This document shows, one piece after another, positions 36,143 to 46,765 of a stretch of DNA of 64,000 bases (positions within the stretch are counted from its first letter, which is position 1; each line of letters opens with the position of its first letter). The stretch is from Bacteroidales bacterium M6 (GTDB lineage: Bacteria; Bacteroidota; Bacteroidia; Bacteroidales; Muribaculaceae). A program made the position numbers and the translations under genes. The stretch lies in contig LUJQ01000014.1 in assembly GCA_001689485.1 (NCBI GenBank), positions 11,253 to 75,252 on the forward strand. The letters run 5' to 3'. The notes under the pieces are model-generated. The model had not been told where the DNA came from, did not search any database, and saw only the letters and a program-made list of their open reading frames with translations.

Positions 36143-37957
36143 ATGCGCGAACCGTTTTTACCGCCCGTAATCTATCATAGGGTACATACCTTCTGGCTGA
36201 GGTTACTCCGCTGGCGCGAACGACACATCAAAGAGAAAAGCTTCGTCATACTGCTGTCATTGGTCGTGGGCGTTCTCGCAGGACTGGCCGCCATGGTGCT
36301 GAAATGGATGATTCACCTGATTTCCGGCACCCTGACCGCCGACCTTAATGTATCTGAAGGAAACTACCTATATATCCTCTACCCGGTTATCGGCATCCTG
36401 CTTGCATGCTGGTATGTCCGTTACGTGGTACGCGACAACATTTCGCATGGCGTGACACGCGTGCTCTATTCAATTTCACAGAACAAGAGCCGGTTAAAGC
36501 CACACAACATGTACACCTCCATCGTGGCCTCATCCATCACAATCGGGTTCGGAGGCTCGGTAGGGGCGGAAGGCCCTATCGTCTACACCGGGGCCGCCAT
36601 AGGCTCCAACCTGGGGCAGGCATTCCGCCTGTCGCCACGCGTGCTTATGATACTTGTGGGATGCGGTGCCGCGGCAGGTATAGCCGGCATTTTCAAGGCA
36701 CCTATAGCCGGGATGCTTTTCACGCTCGAGGTGCTTATGCTCGACCTCACCACGGTCACCGTAATGCCGTTGCTCATAGCATCGATTTCGGCTGCATCGA
36801 TTGCCTACATATTCACCGGTTATGAATTCGAGTTCTTTTTCGTTCAAAGCGAGCCGTTCATAACCGAGCGCATCCCGTTCTTCATAGGGCTTGGGGTTAT
36901 CTGCGGTTTCGTATCGCTCTATTTCACACGGATAATGTTCATGATGGAAACCTTCTTCAAGAAACATCTCGGTGTGCAATGGAAGAAAACCGTTGTAGGC
37001 GGTGCCATACTGGCATCACTGGTGTTCCTCTTCCCCCCGCTTTACGGAGAGGGATACGGAGCTATCAATTCCCTCCTTAACGGCGACCCCTCATCAATCG
37101 TCGACGGCTCGATTTTTTATGGCGACCGCGACGATGTGGCATTCATAATCCTCTATATCGGGTTCATAATCCTTATGAAAGCGTTCGCCACTTCGGCAAC
37201 AAACGGCGCAGGCGGAGTGGGAGGCACATTCGCCCCCTCGCTTTACGTAGGGTGCATGACAGGGTTCTTCTTTGCCTACCTCATCAACAATCTCGGCTTC
37301 GGCATGGATCTTTCGGTAAAGAATTTCGCACTTATGGGAATGGCCGGGGTGATGTCGGGAGTGATGCATGCGCCCCTTATGGGTATCTTCCTTACGGCTG
37401 AAATGACCGGGGGCTACGAACTGTTCCTGCCGTTGCTCATCGTATCGGCGATTTCATATGGGACAATCAAGATTTTCGAGCCTTACTCCATTTACACCAT
37501 GCGTCTTGCCCGTCGTGGCGAACTGCTGACCCACCACAAAGATAAAGCGGTGCTGACACTGTTGAAAATGAATTCCGTGGTAGAAACCGATTTCCTCACT
37601 GTGAAGCCCGACATGAACCTCAAACAGATGGTCGACACCATCTCACGTTCCAACCGCAACCTTTTCCCGGTTGTAGACGACGAAGAACGCCTCATCGGGG
37701 TCGTGCTGTTGGACGACATACGAAACATCATGTTCCGTCCCGACCTGTACAGGCGCATGCACGTGAGCCGTTTCATGGCCATGCCACCCGCCAAACTCCA
37801 AATAGGCGATTCGATGGACCACGTGATGAAGACTTTTGATGACACAGGTGCCTGGAACCTGCCGGTAGTCGATGGTGAACAATATGTAGGATTCGTATCG
37901 AAATCAAAGATATTCAACTCCTACCGCAGGGTGTTGCGTCACTATTCGGAAGATTGA
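36143..37957 (+). CDS. ClC-family chloride channel/transporter with CBS domains
   Basis: A 604-residue inner-membrane protein. The ClC part (about 30-445) shows GSVGAEGPIVYTG with the gating Glu, AGIFKAPIAGMLFTLEV, and GGTFAPSLYVG (GxFxP). The first selectivity motif, GSGIP in E. coli ClcA, is replaced by SHGVT. Two CBS domains form the C-terminal 125 residues (FLTVKPDMNLKQMV..., FMAMPPAKLQIGDSM...) and should sense nucleotides. Whether it is a channel or a Cl-/H+ exchanger cannot be read from this. Confidence 0.9.
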   Translation: MREPFLPPVIYHRVHTFWLRLLRWRERHIKEKSFVILLSLVVGVLAGLAAMVLKWMIHLISGTLTADLNVSEGNYLYILYPVIGILLACWYVRYVVRDNISHGVTRVLYSISQNKSRLKPHNMYTSIVASSITIGFGGSVGAEGPIVYTGAAIGSNLGQAFRLSPRVLMILVGCGAAAGIAGIFKAPIAGMLFTLEVLMLDLTTVTVMPLLIASISAASIAYIFTGYEFEFFFVQSEPFITERIPFFIGLGVICGFVSLYFTRIMFMMETFFKKHLGVQWKKTVVGGAILASLVFLFPPLYGEGYGAINSLLNGDPSSIVDGSIFYGDRDDVAFIILYIGFIILMKAFATSATNGAGGVGGTFAPSLYVGCMTGFFFAYLINNLGFGMDLSVKNFALMGMAGVMSGVMHAPLMGIFLTAEMTGGYELFLPLLIVSAISYGTIKIFEPYSIYTMRLARRGELLTHHKDKAVLTLLKMNSVVETDFLTVKPDMNLKQMVDTISRSNRNLFPVVDDEERLIGVVLLDDIRNIMFRPDLYRRMHVSRFMAMPPAKLQIGDSMDHVMKTFDDTGAWNLPVVDGEQYVGFVSKSKIFNSYRRVLRHYSED

Positions 37958-38056
37958 AAACAAAGCTCACATCCCCACCACCGTGACAGCGGCAAGTTGT
38001 GGAGTAAAAATAACACTATCCAGGCAATACCATAGCCCCCTATCGCACTCAGACTC

Positions 38057-38638
38057 ATGATTGAATATATATCAGGCAAAATAGCAGAACTCACACCCAC
38101 CTATGCCGTAATCGACAATCACGGAATAGGATACGAACTGAACATCTCACTGACAACCTACTCCGAGCTCGAAAACAAAAGCGAAATAAAACTTCTTGCT
38201 CACGAAGTAATCCGCGAGGACGCACATATCATTTTCGGATTTGCCACCAAAAACGAGCGTGAACTCTTCCGGCTGCTTATCGGCGTGAGCGGGGTCGGTG
38301 CAAACACAGCCAGGATGATACTTTCGTCAATCACCCCTCCCGAACTGGAACAGGTGATAACCTCAGGCGACGACAAACGTCTGAAAGGTGTGAAAGGAGT
38401 GGGCGTCAAAACGGCGCAACGCATAATTGTTGACCTCAAAGATAAAATAAAACCATCAGGCGACACGTTATTTATAGAGCAAACTTTATCGTCAGACGCT
38501 TTCGACGAAGCACTTGCGGCATTGCTCATGCTCGGCTTCCCGAAGCCTCAGAGCCAAAAGGTTCTGACGCGCCTGTTCAAGGAAGAACCCGCATTAAGGG
38601 TGGAGCAGGCAATCAAGAAAGCGCTGACAATGCTTTAA
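38057..38638 (+). CDS. ruvA: Holliday junction branch migration protein RuvA
   Basis: A 193-residue junction-binding protein that loads the RuvB helicase. Domain I is MIEYISGKIAELTPTYAVIDN; the two helix-hairpin-helix motifs are LLIGVSGVGANTA and VKGVGVKTAQRI; the C-terminal domain III that touches RuvB is present. No ruvB or ruvC is nearby. It is followed by sprA, a pairing I recall from other Bacteroidetes. Confidence 0.96.
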   Translation: MIEYISGKIAELTPTYAVIDNHGIGYELNISLTTYSELENKSEIKLLAHEVIREDAHIIFGFATKNERELFRLLIGVSGVGANTARMILSSITPPELEQVITSGDDKRLKGVKGVGVKTAQRIIVDLKDKIKPSGDTLFIEQTLSSDAFDEALAALLMLGFPKPQSQKVLTRLFKEEPALRVEQAIKKALTML

Positions 38639-38692
38639 TGTTGGAGCGCCCCCCGGGATGATTCCGGAGGAAGGCGCATCCGGTCAATTGTA

Positions 38693-41600
38693 ATGCGCAA
38701 AGATAGCCTACGCCATAAACCGGTCATTTCCCGCATAGTAACGCTGTCAGGGGCAGTTTTGCTCTTGGTAGCGTCGTCGGTTTTGGCCTATGCGCAAATC
38801 AGCTCACAAAGCAGTTCGTCACTCTCCTCCCCGAAACTTACCCCACCCCCGTTCTATCCGGTGGTGCCACCGGCCAATCCTGCCGATTCGGTAATGATGC
38901 CGTTCCCGGTGCAGCAAACAGTGCCTGCGAATTACGAGAACCTCATGGAAGACCAATTCGCGGCCGACCTGGCGACCCCCTCGAACATAAAAACCGTTGC
39001 CGAATTCGACCCTGAAACAGGCTATTACGTAATCCGCACAAAACTAGGCGACACCGACATTGCCACCCCGTTCCTGCTCTCGGAAAAACAATATGACAAC
39101 TGGCAGCTACGCCGGTCATTGCAGGAGTATTACCAGCAGAAGAACCAGGAACTTTCCGAAAACAAACAGAAAGAACCGTTCAACATCTTCGATATGAACT
39201 TCGCCTACGGCCCGCTCGAAAAAATTTTCGGCCCTGGCGGAGTGTCACTCAAAACGCAAGGTTCCGTGCAATTGCGCATGGGGATTAAATCGAACAAGAC
39301 CGACAACCCATCGCTGGCGCTGAATTCACGAAGAAAAACATACTTCGACTTCGAACAGAAAATCCAGGCCACAATCGCCGCATCCGTAGGCGACCGCCTG
39401 AATTTCAACATGACCTACAACACCGACGCCACCTTTGACTTCGACTCGAAAAACATAAAACTCGCTTATGAAGGGAAGGAGGATGACATTGTGAAGAGCA
39501 TCGAGGCCGGTAATGTCTCCATGACCACAGGGTCTTCGCTCATACGCGGGTCAACGGCGCTTTTCGGTGTCAAGACAAAGCTCCAATTCGGCAAACTCAC
39601 TGCAACAGCCCTTGTGTCGCAGCAGAATTCCGAATCGAAAACCGTAAACACAAAAGGCGGCTCGCAGACAACCGACTTCTCTGTCAATGCCGACCAATAC
39701 GACCAGAACCGCCACTTCTTCCTGTCGCAATATTTCTACGAAAATTACGACAAATTCGCGGCACGCCTGCCCTTAGTATCGTCAGGCATCAACATCACAC
39801 GCGTGGAAGTGTGGGTAACCAACAAGAGCGGACGCTATGACCAGGCACGCAACGTCGTGGCATTCACCGACCTGGGCGAGTCGACCAGGCTCGCCAACAA
39901 CTATTGGGTTCCCGACATGTCAGCCCCCGTGCCGTCAAACAGCTCCAACAACCTGTTGCAGACCATAAAGACCGAATATCCCGATGCCCGTAACATCAAC
40001 GCGGTGACACAGGCACTCGCGCCTTTAGGAGCCTACGGCATAGAGGGCGGACGCGATTATGAGAAAATAGAAAGCGCACGCCTGCTCAACGCCTCCGAAT
40101 ACACTCTCAACGCCACATTAGGCTACATCTCCATCAAAAGCCAGCTTAACGCCGACGAAGTGCTCGGTGTGGCTTTCCAATACACCTACAACGGACAGGT
40201 CTACCAGGTCGGCGAGTTTTCAAGCGACATCACCACGACTTCACAATCAATCTATGTGAAGATGCTTAAAAGCACCACGACCGACCCCAAGATGCCGATG
40301 TGGAGGCTGATGATGAAAAACGTCTACTCACTCGGGGCCTACCAGGTGCAGAAGCAAAACTTCAAACTTAATATCAAATACCTCAGCGACACCACGGGTA
40401 CACAAATCAACTATCTACCGGTACCCGGGATGAACAACATATCATTGTTGCAGGTGATGAACCTCGACCGTATCGACTCCAACCAGCAGTCGAACCCCGA
40501 CGGATTCTTCGATTTTATCGAAGGCTACACCATCATCCCCTCAACCGGCAAGGTGATTTTCCCTGTGGCGGAACCTTTCGGCGCATGGCTGGAAAAAAAG
40601 ATAGGCAACCCGGCAATAGCCGAAAAATATGTATATAAGGAACTCTATGACTCCACCCTGGTCGTGGCCCGTCAGTTCTCCGACAAAAACAAATTCATCC
40701 TTGCCGGTTCCTACCAGGCATCGTCAGGCTCCCAGATACGCCTTAATGCAATGAATGTGCCACGCGGGTCGGTAGTGGTGATGGCCGGGGGGGTGCAACT
40801 CGTTGAAAACTCCGACTATACCGTCGATTATTCCATGGGTATAGTAACCATCACCAACCAAAGCATCATCGACTCAGGGCAGAGCATAAGCGTTACGCTT
40901 GAAAACCAGTCGCTTTTCTCTATGCAGCGTAAAACACTCCTAGGGCTTGACCTGCAATATGCCATCAATAAAAACCTCAATATCGGGGCTACAATCATGC
41001 ACTTTTCGGAAAAAGCCATTACCGAAAAGGTCAACATAGGCGACGAAGTTATAAATAATTCCATTTTCGGCTTCAACGTGGCATACAACACCAAGTTCAT
41101 GTGGCTCACAAACCTGTTGAACAAAATTCCTACAGTCAATGCCACGGCACCGTCCACGCTGAACCTCACAGCCGAATACGCGCAACTCGTTCCGCACAAA
41201 CAAAAATCAGGCTCGTCGCAGGGAAGCTCATATGTCGACGATTTCGAATCGTCGCAAACCGGCATCGACCTCCGTTCACCCTACTCATGGTTCCTTGCCT
41301 CTACGCCCTACGACAACGGCAAGACCCCGCTTTTCCCCGAAGCCGCCCTATCCAATAATGTCGACTACGGGAAAAACCGCGCTTTGCTCAACTGGTATTA
41401 CATCGACCGCATGTTCACCGACCGCAACTCATCGCTTGCCCCCGGTTACATCAAAAACGATTTCAAGCAGCAGTCGAATCCCTATGTACGCGAGGTAACA
41501 TCGCAGGAAATCTTTCCCGGACGTGAACTCACCTACGGGGAATCCAACACAATACAGACCCTCAATCTCTCCTTCTATCCTACCGAACGCGGCCCATATA

Positions 41601-44600
41601 ACCTTGACGCCACCGACATCGACGACAACGGCAACCTCCTCAACCCAGAAAAGCGATGGGGAGGTATCATGCGTAAAATGGAGAACACCAACTTCGAGCA
41701 ATCGAACATAGAGTATGTGCAGTTCTGGATGCTCAACCCGTTTATGGATCCCGACAATCCTAACTACGACGGAGGTGACCTCTACTTCAATTTCGGTGAA
41801 ATATCGGAGGATATACTGAAAGACGGCTTGAAATCCTATGAAAACGGCATCCCCTATGACGGTGATGACCGCTTCCTGGAAAACACCGTCTGGGGACGTG
41901 TTTCAAGCCAGGCTTCGCTCACATACTCGTTCGACAACAATTCAGGTTCGCGTGCAGTGCAGGATATAGGTCTCGACGGACTTCCGAATGCCGACGAATT
42001 CACATTCTCTTCCTATAGCGAATACCTCGACAAACTCCGGGCCAAACTGCCTGCCGCCACCATCGAAAGGATGCAGAACGACATATTCTCGCCGTTCAAC
42101 GACCCGGCCGGCGACAACTACCACTTCTTCCGAGGATATGACTACGACGATATGCGCCTGTCGATTCTCGAACGTTACAAACGCTACAACGGCGTTGAAG
42201 GGAACTCTCTCTCGCCCGATGAAGCTGCCGACCCGCTCTATCAAAGTTCGCGAAGCGTGCCCGACGTGGAGGATATCAACCAGGACAACACGCTTAACGA
42301 ATACGAACGTTATTTCCAATACCGGGTCTCAATCCGTCCCGAAGACCTCGTTGTAGGCAAAAACTTCATCACGGACAAGCAGACCTCGGTTGTGCTTACC
42401 CGCGACGGCAACGAACAGGAAGCCGAATGGTACCAGTTCAAGATTCCTCTGAGCGCCTACGAAAAAATCGTAGGTTCGATCAGCGACTTCTCCACCATAC
42501 GTTTTGCCCGCATATTCATGACCGGGTTCAAGCAGGTTACCCATCTCCGTTTCGCCACACTCGAACTAGTGCGCGGCGAATGGCGCACCTATGATTTCAA
42601 CCTGAACTCAAGGGGTGACATCCCCGCCGAAGGGGAACTCGACGTGTCAGTTGTCAACATCGAAGAGAATGCCGACCGCGAACCCGTGAACTATGTGCTG
42701 CCTCCAGGGGTGACACGTATTGTGGATCCCGGACAGTCGCAGATAACACAGCTCAACGAGCAGTCGCTGTCGATGAAGGTAACCGGCCTTCAGGCAGGCG
42801 ACGGGCGCGGCGTATATCGCGACACGCAACAAGACCTCCGCAACTATAAACGCCTGCAGATGTGGGTTCATGCCGAAAGCCTTATCGACGATGTGACCAA
42901 CCTGCGAAGCGGCGAGCTTTCCATGTTCATACGCATGGGAACCGACGTGAAGAGCAACTTCTATGAATATGAGGTGCCCCTCACACTTACCCCTCACGGA
43001 CGCTACAACAACTGGACTGAAAGCGACCGCGCACGCGTATGGCCGTTGGAAAACTTCATGGACATAAAGCTCCAAAACCTTATCGACCTCAAAAAAGAAC
43101 GCAACAAGGCAAAAGCACAGGAAGGTAGCAATGTAGGCTACGCCACGCTTTTCACCGGCCGCGATCCCGACAACGAACGCAACCGCATGGCTGTGATGGG
43201 CAATCCGTCGTTGAGCGACATCCGTGTAATCCTGGTGGGTGTACGCAACAACTCAAACAGCACCAAGGACGGTATCGTATGGGTAAACGAGCTGAAGGTA
43301 ACCGATTTCGACGAGGAAGGCGGCTGGGCGGCCAAAGCAAACGTGAACCTGGGGCTTTCGGATATAGCCACCTTCAATTTCGGAACGCACATCGAAACCG
43401 CAGGTTTCGGCAATGTGGACCAGGGTCTGAACTCACGGCGTATGGACGATTATGAGCAATATAATTTCGCCCTTCAGGCCGACCTCGGACGCTTCCTGCC
43501 CGAAAAAGTGAAACTGCGTGCACCGGTTTATTACTCATTGTCGAAAGAAAAAATAACCCCGAAGTATAACCCCCTCGACCAGGACGTCCTGCTAAAAGAC
43601 GCCCTCGACGATGCCGCCGACAAGCATGAACGCGACTCCATATCGGCATATGCCATCGAACGCAACACGGTTGAAAGCTTTTCCATATCAGGGCTTAAGT
43701 TCGACATAACCAGTGCGAAACCGATGCCGTGGGACCCCTCTAACTTCACATTCAATTTCTCGTTCAACAAGCAGTCGAAAACCAACCCGACCACCGAATA
43801 CGAGTACACCAACGACTACCGAGGCTCGTTTGCCTACAGCTATTCCCCGATGATAAAGGGACTGCGCCCGTTCGGGTGGATGACCTCGAAAAACAAAAAC
43901 CTGAAATTCTTCAAGGAATGGGAAATCAACTATCTCCCCAACAGCATCTCATTCCTTACCAACATGTCGCGCTACTATTACGAGCAGCAAACCCGCTCGG
44001 AAACCGACGTAATGTTCCAGCTGCCGGTATCTGTCAGCAAGAACTTCCTGTGGGACCGGCAATTGCAAATGACATGGAACCTCACAAAGTCAATCAACCT
44101 GTCGTTCACCTCCAACACTTCGGCAAGGATTGAGGAAACCGTGGGCGCGGTCAACCGGAAATTGTTCCCCGACAAATACAAAGAATGGAAAGACACCGTG
44201 TGGCAGTCGATTCTGTCGCTCGGAACCCCGTGGGCCTACAACCAGTCGTTTGTGGCCAGCTACCGCGCACCGTTCAACCGCATACCCGTGCTCGACTTCA
44301 TTTCGGGTTCGGCATCCTACAATTCCACCTACCGGTGGGATCGCGGCGCGGAAATCGACGGAGTGTCACTCGGAAACACAATCGCCAACCAGTCATCGCT
44401 AAGTCTTGACGGACGCATAAACTTTGAAAGCCTTTACAACAAAATCCCGTTTGTAAAGGATGTGAACAAACGCTTTGCCAACACCCGCAAAATAACGCAG
44501 GAAAAGAAACCGAAAAAATTCGAACGCACCTATAAGCTGAAGCCCGACACCACCTTCGTCATAAAGCATAACCTGCGCAACAAGAAAGTGAAAATCACAG

Positions 44601-46171
44601 CCGCCCTCCCCGACGGGAAGCCGTTTGTGTTCAAACACCGTGTAATCGACGCCAACTCCGTTGAAATCCTCACACCATCCGACCAGAATATAAAATTCAC
44701 CATCGAGGAAATACTGAAAGAACAAAAATCGCTATGGCGTGAAATAGGCGAATACTCGCTGCGTCTGGCCATGAGCCCACGATCGGCTTCGATACGTTGG
44801 AAACGGACAAAGACCCTCTCGATACCCCTGTTCCGAAACGACATCGGAAACATGTTCGGGCAAAGCAACGCCTACGGGCCCATGTCGCCCGGCCTGGACT
44901 TCGCCTTCGGTTTCACTGATGAGAATTTCATCTATAAGGCAAAAGACCGCGGATGGCTTATATGCGACGACGGCCAGACATCGCCGGCAATGTGGTCGAT
45001 GGGCAACGAACTGAACATAGAGCTTCAGCTCGAACCGGTAAAGGGCCTGAAAATACAACTCACATCGAACCGCACCGACAACCGTACCAGCCAGGTGCAG
45101 TTCATGTATGCCGACATGCCGGTAAGCCTTTCGGGTTCATATACCAAGACCCACGTAGCGCTGAAAACAGCCCTGTCATCGTCGAAAGCCGACAACGGCT
45201 ACTACAGCAACTCATTCCAAAACTTCGTCGACAATATACCTGTAATAGCACAACGTGTAGAGGGGCGCTATAGCGGCACCAACTACCCCGGTGGCGGATT
45301 CATGAAGGATAACCCTCATGCAGGGCAACCGTTCAACCCCGAGGTAGGCGGTGTCCAGGAAACTTCGTCGGATGTACTGATTCCGGCATTCCTCGCTGCC
45401 TATACCGGCACTGACCCGCAAAAGCAATATCTCGACCCCTTCCCATCGTTTGCACATGTCCTCCCAAACTGGCGTGTAACCTACGACGGCCTGATAAACC
45501 TCGGCAACATGCGCAACATCTTCAAATCGTTCACGCTCAACCATGCCTACCAATGCACCTATTCGGTGGGCAGCTATTCATCATACCTCAACTGGCTGAG
45601 CGCCGACGGCAACAACAACCTCGGCTTCACCCTCGACGAGCTCACAGGCGCACCAATCCCCTCCTCTCCCTATAACATCTCATCAGTATCGATAACCGAA
45701 CGCTTCGCGCCACTGTTAGGATTCAATGCCACGCTTAAAAACGAGCTGCAAGTGAATGCCGAATGGCGCGACCAACGCACCCTGACCCTCAACTCTTCGG
45801 CCGGACAGCTGGTTGAGGCAACCACGCAAGGGCTGACAGTGGGGGTAGGATACAAAATCGTAGGCTTCAACACCATCCTGAAAATGCGCGGGTCGCAACG
45901 CGGCGTAAGCAACGACCTGACCATAAATGCCGACCTGTCGCTGCAAAACACCCAAGCCCTCATAAGGCGAATCGAAAGCAACTACACACAGCCTACATCG
46001 GGCACACGCACATTTACCATAAACTTCAATGCAAGCTATATATTAAGCCGCCGCCTTACGTTGGCAGCATATTTCGACCACCAGGTGAACACCCCGCTGG
46101 TGAGCACATCGGCCTATCCTACCAGCAATTCTTCCTACGGGCTTTCACTGAACCTGAATCTCGCCCGTTAA
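38693..46171 (+). CDS. sprA: Type IX secretion translocon protein SprA (Sov)
   Basis: A 2492-residue outer-membrane protein, the giant beta-barrel channel of the type IX secretion system. The N terminus has a signal peptide (residues 1 to about 35, ending VLAYAQ). The SprA N-terminal domain occurs near residues 170-320 (YGPLEKIFGPGGVSLKTQG, TYNTDATFDFDSKNIKLAY) and related segments recur later. The rest is rich in alternating aromatic strands and ends in an outer-membrane-type strand (GLSLNLNLAR). The length is normal for SprA (about 2400). It lies 54 bases after ruvA. Together with PorQ it indicates that a T9SS is encoded in this genome. Confidence 0.95.
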   Translation: MRKDSLRHKPVISRIVTLSGAVLLLVASSVLAYAQISSQSSSSLSSPKLTPPPFYPVVPPANPADSVMMPFPVQQTVPANYENLMEDQFAADLATPSNIKTVAEFDPETGYYVIRTKLGDTDIATPFLLSEKQYDNWQLRRSLQEYYQQKNQELSENKQKEPFNIFDMNFAYGPLEKIFGPGGVSLKTQGSVQLRMGIKSNKTDNPSLALNSRRKTYFDFEQKIQATIAASVGDRLNFNMTYNTDATFDFDSKNIKLAYEGKEDDIVKSIEAGNVSMTTGSSLIRGSTALFGVKTKLQFGKLTATALVSQQNSESKTVNTKGGSQTTDFSVNADQYDQNRHFFLSQYFYENYDKFAARLPLVSSGINITRVEVWVTNKSGRYDQARNVVAFTDLGESTRLANNYWVPDMSAPVPSNSSNNLLQTIKTEYPDARNINAVTQALAPLGAYGIEGGRDYEKIESARLLNASEYTLNATLGYISIKSQLNADEVLGVAFQYTYNGQVYQVGEFSSDITTTSQSIYVKMLKSTTTDPKMPMWRLMMKNVYSLGAYQVQKQNFKLNIKYLSDTTGTQINYLPVPGMNNISLLQVMNLDRIDSNQQSNPDGFFDFIEGYTIIPSTGKVIFPVAEPFGAWLEKKIGNPAIAEKYVYKELYDSTLVVARQFSDKNKFILAGSYQASSGSQIRLNAMNVPRGSVVVMAGGVQLVENSDYTVDYSMGIVTITNQSIIDSGQSISVTLENQSLFSMQRKTLLGLDLQYAINKNLNIGATIMHFSEKAITEKVNIGDEVINNSIFGFNVAYNTKFMWLTNLLNKIPTVNATAPSTLNLTAEYAQLVPHKQKSGSSQGSSYVDDFESSQTGIDLRSPYSWFLASTPYDNGKTPLFPEAALSNNVDYGKNRALLNWYYIDRMFTDRNSSLAPGYIKNDFKQQSNPYVREVTSQEIFPGRELTYGESNTIQTLNLSFYPTERGPYNLDATDIDDNGNLLNPEKRWGGIMRKMENTNFEQSNIEYVQFWMLNPFMDPDNPNYDGGDLYFNFGEISEDILKDGLKSYENGIPYDGDDRFLENTVWGRVSSQASLTYSFDNNSGSRAVQDIGLDGLPNADEFTFSSYSEYLDKLRAKLPAATIERMQNDIFSPFNDPAGDNYHFFRGYDYDDMRLSILERYKRYNGVEGNSLSPDEAADPLYQSSRSVPDVEDINQDNTLNEYERYFQYRVSIRPEDLVVGKNFITDKQTSVVLTRDGNEQEAEWYQFKIPLSAYEKIVGSISDFSTIRFARIFMTGFKQVTHLRFATLELVRGEWRTYDFNLNSRGDIPAEGELDVSVVNIEENADREPVNYVLPPGVTRIVDPGQSQITQLNEQSLSMKVTGLQAGDGRGVYRDTQQDLRNYKRLQMWVHAESLIDDVTNLRSGELSMFIRMGTDVKSNFYEYEVPLTLTPHGRYNNWTESDRARVWPLENFMDIKLQNLIDLKKERNKAKAQEGSNVGYATLFTGRDPDNERNRMAVMGNPSLSDIRVILVGVRNNSNSTKDGIVWVNELKVTDFDEEGGWAAKANVNLGLSDIATFNFGTHIETAGFGNVDQGLNSRRMDDYEQYNFALQADLGRFLPEKVKLRAPVYYSLSKEKITPKYNPLDQDVLLKDALDDAADKHERDSISAYAIERNTVESFSISGLKFDITSAKPMPWDPSNFTFNFSFNKQSKTNPTTEYEYTNDYRGSFAYSYSPMIKGLRPFGWMTSKNKNLKFFKEWEINYLPNSISFLTNMSRYYYEQQTRSETDVMFQLPVSVSKNFLWDRQLQMTWNLTKSINLSFTSNTSARIEETVGAVNRKLFPDKYKEWKDTVWQSILSLGTPWAYNQSFVASYRAPFNRIPVLDFISGSASYNSTYRWDRGAEIDGVSLGNTIANQSSLSLDGRINFESLYNKIPFVKDVNKRFANTRKITQEKKPKKFERTYKLKPDTTFVIKHNLRNKKVKITAALPDGKPFVFKHRVIDANSVEILTPSDQNIKFTIEEILKEQKSLWREIGEYSLRLAMSPRSASIRWKRTKTLSIPLFRNDIGNMFGQSNAYGPMSPGLDFAFGFTDENFIYKAKDRGWLICDDGQTSPAMWSMGNELNIELQLEPVKGLKIQLTSNRTDNRTSQVQFMYADMPVSLSGSYTKTHVALKTALSSSKADNGYYSNSFQNFVDNIPVIAQRVEGRYSGTNYPGGGFMKDNPHAGQPFNPEVGGVQETSSDVLIPAFLAAYTGTDPQKQYLDPFPSFAHVLPNWRVTYDGLINLGNMRNIFKSFTLNHAYQCTYSVGSYSSYLNWLSADGNNNLGFTLDELTGAPIPSSPYNISSVSITERFAPLLGFNATLKNELQVNAEWRDQRTLTLNSSAGQLVEATTQGLTVGVGYKIVGFNTILKMRGSQRGVSNDLTINADLSLQNTQALIRRIESNYTQPTSGTRTFTINFNASYILSRRLTLAAYFDHQVNTPLVSTSAYPTSNSSYGLSLNLNLAR

Positions 46172-46194
46172 CCGCCAGGACTATCCAAATGTTT

Positions 46195-46208
46195 GGCCGG
46201 TACCGGCC
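46195..46208 (+). terminator. Short palindrome after sprA
   Basis: GGCCGG and CCGGCC flank TA, followed by a T-rich run (GTTTTCTGTT). It lies 23 bases past the sprA stop and may act as its terminator; the tight loop makes this uncertain. Confidence 0.45.
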
Positions 46209-46357
46209 GTTTTCTGTTAATTTAACCACACTGGTTAAAGTTAGTTAGCCATATACCTGCATCAGCAAACTTTATATTACGCATTTTGTCTTAACTAGAA
46301 ACGATTTCAATTTTTCAACCAAATGAAGTCACTGTGACTTCTGTAAAATAATAGATT

Positions 46358-46765
46358 ATGCGTAAGAAAATATTTAGCGTGGCTATAGCCATTATGACCC
46401 TTGTATCAACATCAGTATTCGCTCAGGACAACAACGTTGTCACAAAAGTAAAAGAAACTACGAGCCAGGCCGCTGACAAAGTAAGCGACACTGCAAAGAA
46501 CCTGGGTGAAAAAGCCAAAGAATTCGGCAACGACGTCAAGACAAAAGTCAAGAAAGAAGCACGCCGTGCCAATAAGGCGATAAAATCAGAGACACGGCAG
46601 GCTGAAAACGCCGGGCAACGTGCCGGGCAGAAAATAGAGAACGCCGCCGAACGGGCCGCAAAAAAACTTGACGCAAAGAAATCAGACCGCCCATGCAGGA
46701 AAGTATGCGATAAAGCAAGAACCTCATGTAACGACTCTGTCAAATGCATCAATTCGGCCAAGTAG
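46358..46765 (+). CDS. Small secreted helical protein with cysteine-rich tail
   Basis: A 135-residue exported protein of unknown function. Residues 1-22 are a signal peptide (STSVFAQ). Residues 25-105 are a highly charged, Ala/Lys/Glu-rich amphipathic helix with an 11-residue-like repeat (VKETTSQAADK, AKNLGEKAKEF), resembling LEA or apolipoprotein-like proteins. The last 25 residues hold four cysteines spaced 3, 7 and 6 residues apart (CRKVC, TSC, VKC). It appears monocistronic. Confidence 0.75.
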   Translation: MRKKIFSVAIAIMTLVSTSVFAQDNNVVTKVKETTSQAADKVSDTAKNLGEKAKEFGNDVKTKVKKEARRANKAIKSETRQAENAGQRAGQKIENAAERAAKKLDAKKSDRPCRKVCDKARTSCNDSVKCINSAK

